Positions 45,848-55,139 are shown, numbered from the stretch's first letter. The stretch is 64,000 bases of DNA from Shewanella sp. AS1 (GCF_021412565.1 NZ_JAKCLJ010000001.1:372001-436000), one strand, 5' to 3'. Numbers and translations are program-made. Notes: generated by a model from the letters alone, not told the origin.

Positions 45848-46837
45848 CTAATCTGCAGTTGCTTTCGATTCCAGCACAATGATTTTGTTTACGATTTCTT
45901 CATTTTTTGGGGTAGAGAGGCCATAAGATTTTGCCCGTTTGATCAGATAACCGTTAATGGCATCTATCTCGGTTTTGCGGCCGTGGTGGATATCCTGATG
46001 CATAGAGGAGAAGTTATTGGCGGTCAGCTTTATGACAGAAAACACCCGCTCGGTTAATGCGGCTTTTTCAAGCTCTATCCCCTCATGCTTAGCGACAGTC
46101 ACCACCTCATCGAGCAATGCCAGAATTAACTTACGGTATTGAGGCTTTGCCAGTTCGCCGTTACGGCTGTTAAGTATTGCCGTCAGTGGATTGATGGCGA
46201 TATTTACCGCGAGCTTTTGCCATAGCATGGGCAGAATGGGGCTGCACCACTGGCTGTCGGGAATGGCATGGAGCAGCAACTGTTTGAGTGATGCGCTCAT
46301 CTCAGTTCCGGCATGATGGCCCAATTGAGTGAGCCCAGTCCCCGTCTGTTTGACTTGCCAGGGCGCCTGTTTTATCGCCCCTTGGGAGGTGGTGCCAAGG
46401 CTTAAGCCCAGATTTAAGCCCAGATGCAAGCCTTTGCCCTCTAAAAGCGGGGTAAGCTCAAGATGAGGGCCTAAACCGTTATGAAGCAGCAGCAGATGAC
46501 AACTTGTCTTTAAGTGGGCTAATAAGGGGGTGAGCGCCCCTTGAACTTGATAGGCTTTGACGCAGACTATGATCAAATCCAGCTCTTTGAGGGCCGCTTT
46601 GTCATCGGCCTGTATCAGTCTGGCCTGGTGCTGCTCAGCTTCCCCAGAGAGTGGCAAAAAGGTCAGCTCGGGCTCAAGCTCTTTAGTGCTTTTCGAGGAA
46701 TGAGTGCTTGTCGTGACGTCAGGGCGCAGGATAAGAGCGACTCCCTGGGTGAGGCGAGACAACTGATGGAAAACCAGTTGCCCTATGGCTCCCGCGCCGA
46801 GTATGGCAATTTTTTCTGAGGAATAAGTTGGCTTCAT
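45848..46837 (-). CDS. panE: 2-dehydropantoate 2-reductase (ketopantoate reductase)
   Basis: PanE reduces ketopantoate to pantoate with NADPH in pantothenate/coenzyme A synthesis. The protein has the GAGAIGQL nucleotide-binding motif near its N-terminus, LIIVCVKAYQVQGAL, LLLHNGLGPH, the catalytic Lys in MLWQKLAVNIAINPLTAI (about residue 210) and a C-terminal SMHQDIHHGRKTEIDAINGYLIKRA. I use the ATG at 46837 (MKPTYSS); another ATG four codons upstream is possible and neither has a strong ribosome site. About 16 bp separate it from the VanZ-like gene upstream. Confidence 0.92.
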   Translation of the reverse strand: MKPTYSSEKIAILGAGAIGQLVFHQLSRLTQGVALILRPDVTTSTHSSKSTKELEPELTFLPLSGEAEQHQARLIQADDKAALKELDLIIVCVKAYQVQGALTPLLAHLKTSCHLLLLHNGLGPHLELTPLLEGKGLHLGLNLGLSLGTTSQGAIKQAPWQVKQTGTGLTQLGHHAGTEMSASLKQLLLHAIPDSQWCSPILPMLWQKLAVNIAINPLTAILNSRNGELAKPQYRKLILALLDEVVTVAKHEGIELEKAALTERVFSVIKLTANNFSSMHQDIHHGRKTEIDAINGYLIKRAKSYGLSTPKNEEIVNKIIVLESKATAD

Positions 46838-46853
46838 CTGCTCAAGCATAAAA

Positions 46854-47219
46854 CTATTTGTTTGTGTTGATCATGCTTGCCCTTATATAGCGGCGGTAGA
46901 GCCATAAGGCGCAATAAAACAGCAGCACGCCACACATATCGGCGATAAAGTCGGCGCTGTCGGCGCTACGGTAAGGCAGGCGCGATTGCACCAGTTCGAT
47001 AAATAGGGCATAGAGAGCCAAGATAGCCGTCACACCGTACCATTTAGGCCTGAATGCCAAATAGGTTAACAGGGACAAGAGGAAGAAGCTGCCCAGATGG
47101 CCTATCTTATCCATGTTGGGAACCACTTGGGGATAGTTAGGACGAGAGAAAACCAGATAACTGGTAACAAGCACTGCGAGCAGCAGGGCAAATTTAAAAA
47201 TGAGCGGTTTAGAGATCAC
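46854..47219 (-). CDS. VanZ-like membrane protein
   Basis: The protein has about four membrane segments and the VanZ-family pattern: PNMDKIGHLGSFFLLSLLTYLAF, then ALFIELVQSRLPYRSADSADFIADMCGVLLFYC with the conserved E-x-x-Q and D-x-x-A-D-x-x-G residues. The function of stand-alone VanZ proteins is unknown; the name comes from a teicoplanin-resistance gene. The start is unclear: there is no ATG near the conserved part. A GTG at 47219 gives 121 residues; a GTG at 47336 gives 160, but the extra residues look non-coding. Confidence 0.72.
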   Translation of the reverse strand: MISKPLIFKFALLLAVLVTSYLVFSRPNYPQVVPNMDKIGHLGSFFLLSLLTYLAFRPKWYGVTAILALYALFIELVQSRLPYRSADSADFIADMCGVLLFYCALWLYRRYIRASMINTNK

Positions 47220-47420
47220 AGGGCAAAATGTGAGTGAGTTTGAGTCATGATAGAAAAATGCGCAGCTAAAGTCATTAATAATTCGTGACCGGACCCTTGA
47301 AGTTTTTTTGCTACCTGTTGCGGCAAACGGGTACACTAAGCCCCAATAGAATTGACAAAAACTGTGTTATCGAATGAATAGATAGCGTCGTTATCGAATA
47401 AATAGCGAGGAGAATTTTCC

Positions 47421-47906
47421 ATGCCCTCAATGGACATAGTATCGGAAGTGAATGAAGTTGAAATACGTAACGCGGTGGACAATACCAAGCGTGAGCTCGA
47501 TGGACGTTTCGATTTTCGCGGTGTAGAGGCGGAGATCACCTATAAAAACCACAACGTGACCCTAGCTTCTGAGTCAGACTTCCAATGTCAGCAGTTAGTG
47601 GACATGCTGCGTAATCAGCTCAGTAAGGGCAATGTGGATCCGGCGTCCATGGAAGTGGCAGATAAGGCTGTCCACAGCGGTAAAACCTTCTTGCTGAATG
47701 TCAGTTTCAAACAGGGGATAGACAGCCTGATTGCCAAGAAGCTGGTTAAACTGATTAAAGACAGCAAGCTTAAGGTGCAGGCGGCGATTCAGGGCGACTC
47801 AATTCGTGTAACAGGTAAGAAGCGTGATGACCTGCAGGCCGTGATGGCGATCGCCAGAGAGTCAGATCTTGGTCAGCCATTCCAGTTCAACAACTTCCGT
47901 GATTAG
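47421..47906 (+). CDS. yajQ: YajQ family nucleotide/cyclic-di-GMP-binding protein
   Basis: YajQ proteins bind nucleic acids or nucleotides, and homologues in Xanthomonas and Pseudomonas bind cyclic di-GMP. The 161-residue protein begins [21 protein letters not shown], with [13 protein letters not shown] and the C-terminal [29 protein letters not shown] ending typical of the family. It is a single gene with a terminator that overlaps the end of convergent ampG. A GAGGAGAA ribosome site precedes the ATG. Confidence 0.95.
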   Translation: MPSMDIVSEVNEVEIRNAVDNTKRELDGRFDFRGVEAEITYKNHNVTLASESDFQCQQLVDMLRNQLSKGNVDPASMEVADKAVHSGKTFLLNVSFKQGIDSLIAKKLVKLIKDSKLKVQAAIQGDSIRVTGKKRDDLQAVMAIARESDLGQPFQFNNFRD

Positions 47907-47933
47907 TACGTATAGCTAAACCGCCAAAAGGTA

Positions 47934-47966
47934 AGGCCCGTTAATCCAGTATTAACGGGCTTTTTC
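47934..47966 (+). terminator. Terminator of yajQ, overlapping the ampG 3' end
   Basis: GCCCGTTAAT and ATTAACGGGC form a 10-bp stem with a CCAGT loop, followed by five T residues. The right arm and T tract also encode the last codons and the stop of ampG on the opposite strand. Confidence 0.85.
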
Positions 47967-49391
47967 ATTTACCGCCTCATTTATTATGGGCTGCGCACTG
48001 GTTTCTTGCTTTTGCTCTTTCTGCGCCTTGGGCGTGTATTTCTGTACCAGCCAGATCAAGCCTAAGACAGGGAAACCTATGATACTGGCGGCCACGAAGA
48101 AGTTCACATAGCCAAAAGCGTCGATATAGACCCCGCTAAAGCCTGCAACAAACTTAGGGAACAGCAGCATGATGGAGGAAAGCAGGGCATATTGGGTGGC
48201 GCTATAACCATTGCTGGTCAGACTGGAGAGGTAAGCGATAAAGGCGGCGGTGGCGATACCGGCGCTGAAGTTATCGATAGAGATAACCGCTGTCAGCAGC
48301 GACACGTTATAACCCACCACAGCCTGGTAGGCGAACAGTAGGTTGGTTATCGCCACCATAAAGGCGCCGAGAAAGAGGATCTTCATGGTGCCGTAGCGCG
48401 CCAGTAATACCCCGCCGGCGCCGGCGCCAACGAGTGTCATGATAAGACCGTAGACTTTACTTATTGTGGCGATTTCTGCCTTGGCAAAGCCCATATCTAC
48501 ATAAAACACATTGGCCATGATTCCCATGACGATATCCGAGATGCGATAGCAGGAGATCAGCAGCAGGATTAAGATGGCGCTGCGGCCATAGCGTTTAAAA
48601 AAATCGATAAATGGCAATACGCTGGCGGTGTAGAGCCAGGAAAGGGTTGCGGCCACAGGTTTTGGGTATTTCTGCGCCAGCGCGAGTTTAAGCTCGGCCT
48701 CTTTTTCATCGGCTTCACGACTCTCCACTTGGGGCTCGCGGCTCATCAGAGTCGTGATTATTCCTACCGACATTAATCCTGCCATCACCAAGTAAGCCAT
48801 CTGCCAGGAGGCGAGGTTATAGACTTCACTGTCGGGGTCGAGCCAGGCGGCTATGGTGAGTGCTCCGGCGGTGGCGACTATCATGGCGCTGCGATAACCC
48901 ACCTGATAGGCGGCGGCGAGGGCGGCCTGCATCTTTTCAGGGGCGGAGTCGATACGAAAGGCGTCGATAACGATATCTTGAGTCGCCGAGGCAAAGGCCA
49001 CCATCAAGGCAAACAGGGCTAATCGCTCAAGATCTTTCAGGGGATCGCTCTGGCTCATGCCTAGTATTGCGATAACCAGCAGCAGCTGGGCGAACAGCAT
49101 CCAGCCCCGTCGGCGACCCAGCAGCTTGGTAAAAATTGGCAGTGATAGGCGATCTACTAGGGGCGACCAGGCCCACTTAAAGCCGTAGGCCAAGGCTATC
49201 CAGCTGAAATAGCCAATGGCGGTGCGATCTATGCCTGCTTCTCGCAACCAAAACGAGAGAGTGGAAAACACCAGCATAAGCGGCAGACCGGCCGAAAACC
49301 CCAGTAACAGGAGTACCAGTACTCGCTTATGGCAGTAGATGGAGAGGGCATCTTTAAAACGGGATTGAGTCGAAGTGGTCACAGACGGCAA
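47952..49391 (-). CDS. ampG: AmpG-type muropeptide permease (MFS)
   Basis: AmpG imports anhydro-muropeptides released from the wall, feeding recycling (AnmK at 30-31 kb) and, in many bacteria, beta-lactamase control. The 479-residue protein has 12 or more membrane segments and the AmpG pattern: RVLVLLLLGFSAGLPLMLVFSTLSFWLREAGI at residues 24-55, SWIALAYGFKWAWSPLVDR and ATQDIVIDAFRID (about residue 145). The last codons (NEKAR) and the stop lie within the yajQ terminator hairpin. Confidence 0.93.
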   Translation of the reverse strand: MPSVTTSTQSRFKDALSIYCHKRVLVLLLLGFSAGLPLMLVFSTLSFWLREAGIDRTAIGYFSWIALAYGFKWAWSPLVDRLSLPIFTKLLGRRRGWMLFAQLLLVIAILGMSQSDPLKDLERLALFALMVAFASATQDIVIDAFRIDSAPEKMQAALAAAYQVGYRSAMIVATAGALTIAAWLDPDSEVYNLASWQMAYLVMAGLMSVGIITTLMSREPQVESREADEKEAELKLALAQKYPKPVAATLSWLYTASVLPFIDFFKRYGRSAILILLLISCYRISDIVMGIMANVFYVDMGFAKAEIATISKVYGLIMTLVGAGAGGVLLARYGTMKILFLGAFMVAITNLLFAYQAVVGYNVSLLTAVISIDNFSAGIATAAFIAYLSSLTSNGYSATQYALLSSIMLLFPKFVAGFSGVYIDAFGYVNFFVAASIIGFPVLGLIWLVQKYTPKAQKEQKQETSAQPIINEAVNEKAR

Positions 49392-49457
49392 GAGTTAACA
49401 AACAGATGCAGCTAGCTTAAACCTTAAGGGGAAAAATAAAAAGGGCAACAGGCCAAA

Positions 49458-49486
49458 GAAAAAGCCCAGTCACAGGACTGGGCTTA
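49458..49486 (-). terminator. Terminator of the Cys-rich hypothetical gene
   Basis: AAGCCCAGTC and GACTGGGCTT pair over 10 bp around a 4-nt loop; on the minus strand TTTTTCTTT follows. It lies 57 bp past the stop at 49543. Confidence 0.8.
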
Positions 49487-49542
49487 GCTTTCGTAGTTTA
49501 TCTTCAATGATAAAAAATCAGATGTGTGGATGAAAACATATT

Positions 49543-49887
49543 TTAAAAAATGCTGCTTGGCCGACATCCGTTACAGCAGGCTGGATAGGGGCCTCCAATG
49601 CTTAAGTAATCACAGCAATCGTCTATCTGCTTACGTAGAAATTGATTGCCGCGTATCACCCAATCTGGCCATCTGTCGAAGGCTTGCAGCAAGTGCCAAA
49701 ACACTTTTTCAACTTCACTTTCTGTATCATTTTGCGCGTCCCCTAGATGAGTGAAAGCTTGCCACTCCTCTAAGGTGTCCCATAAATAAAGCTGGATCTC
49801 ATGAAATTCCACTTGATCGTTTAAAAACGCTTTTCCATACAGAGCCAACTGGGACGCTTTGTTATCGATGAACTCATTGGGTGTCAT
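49543..49887 (-). CDS. Hypothetical acidic protein with Cys-rich C-terminus
   Basis: I do not recognise this 114-residue protein. It has no signal peptide or membrane segment, is helical and acidic in its first 90 residues (TPNEFIDNKASQLALYG, LYLWDTLEEWQAFTHLGD, EKVFWHLLQAFDRWPDWV), and ends with five cysteines (DDCCDY ... PACCNGCRP) that could bind zinc or form disulfides. It has its own terminator, and a GGAGGCAATAA stretch before the ATG gives a good ribosome site. I judge it a real gene. Confidence 0.65.
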   Translation of the reverse strand: MTPNEFIDNKASQLALYGKAFLNDQVEFHEIQLYLWDTLEEWQAFTHLGDAQNDTESEVEKVFWHLLQAFDRWPDWVIRGNQFLRKQIDDCCDYLSIGGPYPACCNGCRPSSIF

Positions 49888-50072
49888 CGTTTATTGCCTC
49901 CTTACTGCATTAGCACTACCAGTATAGTTGGCAATGCTCCAGGCGATTGTCTAAAAATCAAAACTGTTATTTCTAGTTTGGTTGCAGTTTTATGAAAGCG
50001 CGAAGATCCTTTAATGAAATTGTGATTACACCCTAATTTAATCTGATAGTTGCGATCAACTCGGCACAGTTT

Positions 50073-50657
50073 TTACTCTCTGGGTAGTAGGGTGGCTTTG
50101 ATCAATAAAACATCTTTGACGGGAAAATCCGGCCAACCCAGCTGGCTATTTATGTGGGTTTCGACTAAAGCCATCTTCTCCAGTACTTCCATCCCCTCGG
50201 TGACTTCGCCAAATACGGCATAGCCCCAACGGCGGGATGAGGGATCCAGGCGTGTGTTATCGGCGACATTGAAATAAAACTGGGCGGTGGCCGAGTGGGG
50301 CTCATTATCACGGGCCATGGCGATAGTGCCAAGGCTATTGCTCAGTCCGTTACCTGACTCATTGACTATCGGCTTATCGGTTGGCTTCTCCTCTAACTTG
50401 GGATTCAGCCCACCACCTTGCACCACAAACCCTGGGATGATGCGATGAAACAGGGTGTTGTCATAATGGCCTTTGACGACATAGGTAAGAAAATTATCCA
50501 CAGTGATAGGCGCACGCTTGCGATCCAGTTCAACGACTATGTTGCCCATGCTGGTTTCCAGTTTAACCTTGGGATAGATGGTATTTTTTTGGATATCAAC
50601 TGCATGAGCCAGGCTACTGACAGAGAGTAACAGTATTGAACAGAGCCACTTTTTCAT
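50073..50657 (-). CDS. Periplasmic cyclophilin-type peptidyl-prolyl isomerase (PpiA-like)
   Basis: This enzyme speeds proline isomerisation during folding of exported proteins. The 194-residue precursor has a signal peptide (MKKWLCSILLLSVSSLAHA) and a compact cyclophilin domain: ETSMGNIVVELDRKRAPITVDNFL, LFHRIIPGFVVQGGG (about residues 76-90), TIAMARDNEPHSATAQFYFN and the Trp-containing RRWGYAVFGEVTEGMEVLE. E. coli PpiA has the same layout. A YajG-like lipoprotein gene lies upstream on the same strand, 68 bp away. Confidence 0.93.
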   Translation of the reverse strand: MKKWLCSILLLSVSSLAHAVDIQKNTIYPKVKLETSMGNIVVELDRKRAPITVDNFLTYVVKGHYDNTLFHRIIPGFVVQGGGLNPKLEEKPTDKPIVNESGNGLSNSLGTIAMARDNEPHSATAQFYFNVADNTRLDPSSRRWGYAVFGEVTEGMEVLEKMALVETHINSQLGWPDFPVKDVLLIKATLLPRE

Positions 50658-50690
50658 CTTATTTCCTTTTTATTAATAAGTAACTGCTAG

Positions 50691-50717
50691 TGAGTAAGAG
50701 TGAGTAAGAGTGAGTAG
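50691..50717. repeat. 10-bp tandem repeat TGAGTAAGAG
   Basis: Two full copies and seven bases of a third lie between the YajG-like gene and the cyclophilin gene, in the leader of the latter. Copy number could vary between strains. Confidence 0.85.
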
Positions 50718-50725
50718 GTGAATGA

Positions 50726-51292
50726 TTATTCTTGGATAAACTGATTCAGTTCAGGATCGTTAATGATCTTGCTGGTGAGCTGATCGAGCAATACATTCAT
50801 TGCCAGTTCAAGGGTGGCAAAATCCGGGCTCAAGGGGCCAGAGACCTTGTTGTGGCCCGTATAGCGTTTGGTAAAGGTTTTTAGTGTGTTGCTGGCAATT
50901 ACATTGATCACTATATCGTTTGTGGCTTCGTAGCCAAAAAATGACTCGTTGACATCGGTCAGGAGCTTTTCCAGTTGGATCTCAACGTGCTGTACTGAAC
51001 TGGGATCGATAGTGTATCCCGCCTTGGTAAAGCCGAGTCTGAATACTTGATCTAGCTGCTGGCGCGGCGCTTCCGACGGGCTAACCAACTGGGCGGCATC
51101 ATCTCCGCGATTGAATCGTGCGACAAAGTTAGCCGAACGAGTATCTATCATCTCGACGGCAAGAGGACTGACTTTTAGCACAGGGCTGGTGATGGCTGGT
51201 GTCTGCGGGTTTAACGCCATGTGGGTGGGCGCATGGGTGGCGCAGCCAGTGAGCAGTAGTGCGCCAACAAAAAATACAATAATCGCTTTCAT
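50726..51292 (-). CDS. YajG-family lipoprotein
   Basis: The 188-residue precursor has a lipoprotein signal (MKAIIVFFVGALLLTGC, lipobox LTGC with Cys at residue 17) and then a conserved domain with ISPVLKVSPLAVEMIDTRS-like strands, VRFNRGDDA-like loops and a helix (SPDFATLELAMNVLLDQLTSKII). This matches the YajG family. In E. coli yajG lies next to ampG; here it is close (about 1.3 kb) to the ampG-type gene on the same strand. The function is unknown. Confidence 0.83.
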   Translation of the reverse strand: MKAIIVFFVGALLLTGCATHAPTHMALNPQTPAITSPVLKVSPLAVEMIDTRSANFVARFNRGDDAAQLVSPSEAPRQQLDQVFRLGFTKAGYTIDPSSVQHVEIQLEKLLTDVNESFFGYEATNDIVINVIASNTLKTFTKRYTGHNKVSGPLSPDFATLELAMNVLLDQLTSKIINDPELNQFIQE

Positions 51293-51523
51293 TCAACATA
51301 ATTGGTTACGGTAACGGTTGCATCAGCATAACAGAATCCTATTTTGATGCCACTTTGACAGGCTTTTGTGCTCAATACTCTGTGCTTAATGATATGTGTC
51401 TGATGCCCTATGCCTTGGCAGAAAGAAACTTTAAAGATGCGCCATAAGCGGGTAGAGTCAGAGATAGGTGCAGGGAATCGCATGAAAAGTCAGTGAGCAA
51501 TGGTAAATCCTATAATGAATTAG

Positions 51524-51889
51524 GATCCGCTTTCGCCTTTAACGGTAAACACTGAGCCGCAAACGCTTATTCTCCCCTCGGGCAGGGTGCAATATGGTCA
51601 TTTCGATAAACCGATGACAGATTTGGGGCTGAGCCATTTTCAATATTGCAACGCCATGGATAAACCATCAGGTAAGTTGTCGAGTTACTTCGGTTTTAAG
51701 CAGTTTCAGTTTGTGTCGATTATGACCCCTCGCCAATGCCGTCAGGAGAAACGTAATCTCTGGCTGCTTAAGAGTAATTTTCGTCAATATATAGGCTATT
51801 TCGATGGCTATGTTATCGACAGTGACGGTTAAAAACTGCAGTTCGAGCGGGTCTTAGGGCTGAGCGAAGATCACTATGCACTTTGGTAG
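51524..51889 (+). pseudogene. Decayed DUF2804-family gene (internal deletion and in-frame stop)
   Basis: The frame from 51524 reads a DUF2804-like N-terminus: LPSGRVQYGHFDKPM, then NAMDKPSGKLSSYFGFKQFQFVSIMTP. It then jumps (after about 51735) to sequence like the family's C-terminus: SNFRQYIGYFDGYVIDSDG, an in-frame TAA at 51830, then KLQFERVLGLSEDHYALW and TAG at 51887-51889. Full-length relatives are far longer (over 300 residues), so the middle is deleted. No proper start codon or ribosome site is seen. Family recognition is from memory of its end motifs. Confidence 0.78.
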
Positions 51890-51920
51890 CACTCTTAGGT
51901 AGCCTTAGGCTTTCACTCAG

Positions 51921-53078
51921 CTATTTCGGCAGTTTTTGAGCCTGCAAGATAACAAACTTGCCGTTGGCGGCTATGGTGGTGCAGTTCTTGAAAATCCGTT
52001 TTAGTTTAACGTGATAAGCCAGATGACGATTACCCACCACATGCAAAATACCGCCAAGCTTAAGTTGCCTGAAGGAGTCTAAAAACATCTGCCAGGCGAT
52101 ATGATCTGTGATGGCTTCTCCCTGATGGAAAGGGGGATTACAAAGGATAAGATCTGGCTGTACATTTTCGCCTAAGTGAGTCAAACAATCATCCCAATGA
52201 AAACTGGCCTGTGGCGCGTCAAGGTGAGCCTCGTCCAGCTGATTGAGCTGCCAGTTGGCCTTGGCACTGGCGATGGCCATTTCAGAGTCATCGACAAAGT
52301 GAATGTGCGCCTTGGGATAGCACTGCTTGGCCCTTAGTCCTAGCACGCCGTTGCCGCAGCCGAGATCAACAATAGTGTCAAACTCGCCTTGTGGCAGGTT
52401 ATCGAGCATAAATCGAGCACCAATATCCAGTTTAGTAGCGGCAAACACATTGCTTAAGTTACTTAAGGTGAGTGCGTATTCTGGGACTTTCCAACTGCTG
52501 GCTTGGGCTATGGGGCGTTTGATGCCATCGCTGATGCAAGTGATCATCCGGCTCTTCTTCCAGGCCAGGCTGGCACTGGCTGGCCCCAGATTTTGCGCAA
52601 TAAGGGAGAGCAACGCCTTATTAATCGACTTTGCCTTAGCGCCGATATACACAGGCGTACCCTCTGGTAACACTTGAGATAGACGAATAAGCTGATCGGC
52701 AAAGTAATTGAGGTTTTTGGGCAGTTTCATCAAAACCTGCTGAGTCGCTACAGGCAGAAGTTCCCTGCTGTGAAACCATTGAATATGGTCGCTGCTTAGC
52801 CCATTGCGCTCAAGGTTTTGGCTTGTGCCTAGCTGGCTGGTTTTTGCGTCGGTTTCGACAAAGAGCTTTCTCTGGGCATCTAGCTTGGTCAGTGATGCGG
52901 TGAGCGAACCGAAGCTATCATTAATAATGGCGCAGGGAAGGGGGGCCTCTTCTCTTTCTATCAGCTGCTTAACTAAATATTCGTCGGCGGCATCCCAGGC
53001 CTGCAGGTTGGCTTCCTGCTTGGGGGGATAACGGAAAAGTTCGAGTTGAAGTTCGTCGACGGAAAATTGAGTGGTCAT
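51921..53078 (-). CDS. rlmG: 23S rRNA G1835-N2 methyltransferase RlmG
   Basis: RlmG methylates G1835 of 23S rRNA. The 385-residue protein has a degenerate N-terminal methyltransferase-like domain and a catalytic C-terminal one with [14 protein letters not shown] (motif I, about residue 237) and the [11 protein letters not shown] motif (about residues 309-319) of N2-guanine methyltransferases. RsmC has the same two-domain plan; the [18 protein letters not shown] start and length favour RlmG. The ATG at 53078 is used; the frame extends 20 codons further without similarity. Confidence 0.92.
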   Translation of the reverse strand: MTTQFSVDELQLELFRYPPKQEANLQAWDAADEYLVKQLIEREEAPLPCAIINDSFGSLTASLTKLDAQRKLFVETDAKTSQLGTSQNLERNGLSSDHIQWFHSRELLPVATQQVLMKLPKNLNYFADQLIRLSQVLPEGTPVYIGAKAKSINKALLSLIAQNLGPASASLAWKKSRMITCISDGIKRPIAQASSWKVPEYALTLSNLSNVFAATKLDIGARFMLDNLPQGEFDTIVDLGCGNGVLGLRAKQCYPKAHIHFVDDSEMAIASAKANWQLNQLDEAHLDAPQASFHWDDCLTHLGENVQPDLILCNPPFHQGEAITDHIAWQMFLDSFRQLKLGGILHVVGNRHLAYHVKLKRIFKNCTTIAANGKFVILQAQKLPK

Positions 53079-53224
53079 CAGTGGGCTGCTAGATTGAAAT
53101 CGGGGCTGAATTATCGCAGATTTGACCGATAATACCAACGGCAGCTAGCGTTTCCCATGGCAACTCATTTGCTAAAGAAGTGTTAAGAATAGAAGTGTTA
53201 AGCTGGAGAAGGAATAAATAACGG

Positions 53225-53884
53225 GTGCAGCAATCTCATTTAGATTTATTTGGCGATACGGGTGAATGGTCGCAGCAAGGTCCAGCGCGGCGCGAGGGGA
53301 TTTTGCCTGGCCCGGATGCGCCTATCACCTTTGTGAAAGGTTATCTGAATGCGGCGCAGCAACAGGCCTTATGGCAAGAGGCGCAGACTTATCCCTTTTC
53401 ACGGCCGAGTGTTCAAGTCTATGGCCGCTCTCATATCATTCCACGCAGTCAAGTATGGTTTGGCGATCCCGGTTGCGATTATATCTACTCGGGCCTGTTT
53501 ATCCAGTCGCAGCCCTGGCCTAAATATGCCGGCCGCCTCAGGGAGAAATTAGCCCGTGACTGGTCTCTGAATAGCAATGGGGTATTAGTGAATCGCTATC
53601 AGGATGGGCAGGAATCCATGGGCTGGCACAGCGACGATGAGCCAGAGATATCAGCAAACAGTGATATCGCCTCTATTACTTTGGGTGAAAGTCGCCCCTT
53701 CTTTCTTCGGCATAAAAAGAGTCAACACAAGATAGAGTTGTTGCTGGAAAGTGGTGATCTGCTGCTGATGCACTGGCCTATGCAGCGCGACTGGCAACAT
53801 GCTTTGCCCAAAAGGGCTAGGGTAAAAAGTACAAGGCTAAACTACACCTACCGTACCCTCATCCCTTTTTATCATAGCAAGTGA
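53225..53884 (+). CDS. AlkB-family 2-oxoglutarate/Fe(II) dioxygenase
   Basis: AlkB-type enzymes remove alkyl groups from DNA or RNA bases. The 219-residue protein has the iron ligands HxD in GWHSDDEPE (about residues 137-145), the distal His in RDWQHALPK (about 194) and the 2-oxoglutarate-binding Arg pair in RLNYTYR near the end, with NRYQDGQESMGWHSD typical of the AlkB2/AlkB3-like branch. It starts with GTG, with AGAAGGAA upstream. It is a lone gene divergent from rlmG, so no Ada-type adaptive operon is visible. Confidence 0.92.
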   Translation: MQQSHLDLFGDTGEWSQQGPARREGILPGPDAPITFVKGYLNAAQQQALWQEAQTYPFSRPSVQVYGRSHIIPRSQVWFGDPGCDYIYSGLFIQSQPWPKYAGRLREKLARDWSLNSNGVLVNRYQDGQESMGWHSDDEPEISANSDIASITLGESRPFFLRHKKSQHKIELLLESGDLLLMHWPMQRDWQHALPKRARVKSTRLNYTYRTLIPFYHSK

Positions 53885-54094
53885 GCCACTACACTTTTAT
53901 TTCTGCTTAGATGCACGGCTTGACTGAGTTTGATTCATACTTAAGTAGATGGGAAGGGAATCCGATGCTTGGTTTTTTGGCCTCCTTTACGCTAGGTCAA
54001 GGATAGGAGTAATAGCCGGGAGCGATAGTTGACCTTTTGAAGTTAGCCAAGTACTCTTCGGCCATCATTTTTGTACTCAATTAGAGACAACAGT

Positions 54095-54394
54095 ATGTCA
54101 GTTGAACAGAACATTTATGAGAAGTTAAATGCGGCGTTATTTCCTGCGCACTTGGAAGTGATTAACGAAAGCGATAATCATCATGTTCCGCCTAACTCTG
54201 AATCTCATTTTAAAGTCATAGTTGTAAGTGAGCAGTTTGAAGGTAAGCGTTTGATTGCACGGCACCGCAGCGTAAACGAATTGCTGAGCCACGAGTTGCA
54301 AAATGGGGTTCATGCCTTGTCTATGCACACTTTTACCCCCGGTGAGTGGCAAGCAGAAATGGATGTGCCTGTCTCGCCCAAATGCCGTGGCTGA
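54095..54394 (+). CDS. bolA: BolA family protein
   Basis: BolA is a stress- and morphology-related regulator that also works with monothiol glutaredoxins in Fe-S handling. The 99-residue protein has the family core: IYEKLNAALFPAHLEVINESDNH, then SHFKVIVVSEQFEGKRLIARHRSVNELLSHELQNGVHALSMHTFTP with the conserved His. The ATG at 54095 (MSVEQ) is used; an in-frame start 24 bp upstream is possible. A terminator separates it from luxS, so the two are not a simple operon. Confidence 0.93.
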   Translation: MSVEQNIYEKLNAALFPAHLEVINESDNHHVPPNSESHFKVIVVSEQFEGKRLIARHRSVNELLSHELQNGVHALSMHTFTPGEWQAEMDVPVSPKCRG

Positions 54395-54458
54395 TAAAAA
54401 GCGATAAATCGCTGACAATGCCATTTGTGTCCTTGTCATTGTCAGGCATAATACTCTT

Positions 54459-54492
54459 AAAAAAATAGCGCATAATAAATGCGCTATTTTTT
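54459..54492 (+). terminator. Terminator after bolA
   Basis: AAAAAATAGCGCAT and ATGCGCTATTTTTT form a 14-bp perfect stem with an AATAA loop. A second, looser inverted repeat (CTGACAATG / CATTGTCAG) lies at about 54411-54444, just after the stop. Confidence 0.9.
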
Positions 54493-54584
54493 ACTGTCTA
54501 TGATGAGCAATGCTTCATATATAGCAGGAGTTCATAAATATTGAGTAGGCGTATCGCCTCTCGCTGTAAACAAGGAGATAAAAC

Positions 54585-55094
54585 ATGCCCTTACTCGATA
54601 GTTTTACCGTCGACCATACACGAATGAATGCCCCAGCGGTGCGGGTTGCTAAGACGATGACCACCCCAGGTGGAGATACCATTACCGTCTTTGATCTGCG
54701 TTTTTGTGTACCTAATAAAGATATATTAAGTGAGCGCGGCATCCATACTCTCGAGCACCTATTTGCTGGTTTTATGCGAGATCACCTTAACAGCGATAGT
54801 GTCGAGATTATTGATATTTCTCCCATGGGTTGCCGAACCGGTTTCTATATGAGTTTGATTGGTTCGCCAAAAGAATCACAGGTTGCCGAGTCTTGGTTGG
54901 CGGCGATGGAAGATGTGCTTAAAGTTGCCGAGCAATCTGAGATCCCAGAATTAAATGAATACCAATGTGGTACTTATGAGATGCACTCGCTGGAGCAAGC
55001 CAAGGATATCGCCCGTAATATCATCGCGGCAGGAGTGAATGTAAATCGTAACGACGATTTGAAACTGAGCGATGAGATCCTCAAAGGCTTATGA
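54585..55094 (+). CDS. luxS: S-ribosylhomocysteine lyase LuxS
   Basis: LuxS cleaves S-ribosylhomocysteine to homocysteine and the precursor of autoinducer-2. The 169-residue protein has the metal-binding HTLEH (His at about 54 and 58) with a Cys ligand in [11 protein letters not shown] (about residue 128), and the catalytic Cys in MGCRTGFYM. The length is close to E. coli (171). A strong AAGGAG ribosome site precedes the ATG. Its substrate comes from MtnN, also encoded in this window. A good terminator follows. Confidence 0.97.
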   Translation: MPLLDSFTVDHTRMNAPAVRVAKTMTTPGGDTITVFDLRFCVPNKDILSERGIHTLEHLFAGFMRDHLNSDSVEIIDISPMGCRTGFYMSLIGSPKESQVAESWLAAMEDVLKVAEQSEIPELNEYQCGTYEMHSLEQAKDIARNIIAAGVNVNRNDDLKLSDEILKGL

Positions 55095-55110
55095 TCTGAG
55101 TTTCATTCCC

Positions 55111-55139
55111 AAAAAAAGCAGCCATTGGCTGCTTTTTTT
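55111..55139 (+). terminator. Terminator after luxS
   Basis: AAAAAAAGCAGCC and GGCTGCTTTTTTT form a 13-bp perfect stem with an ATT loop. Confidence 0.92.
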
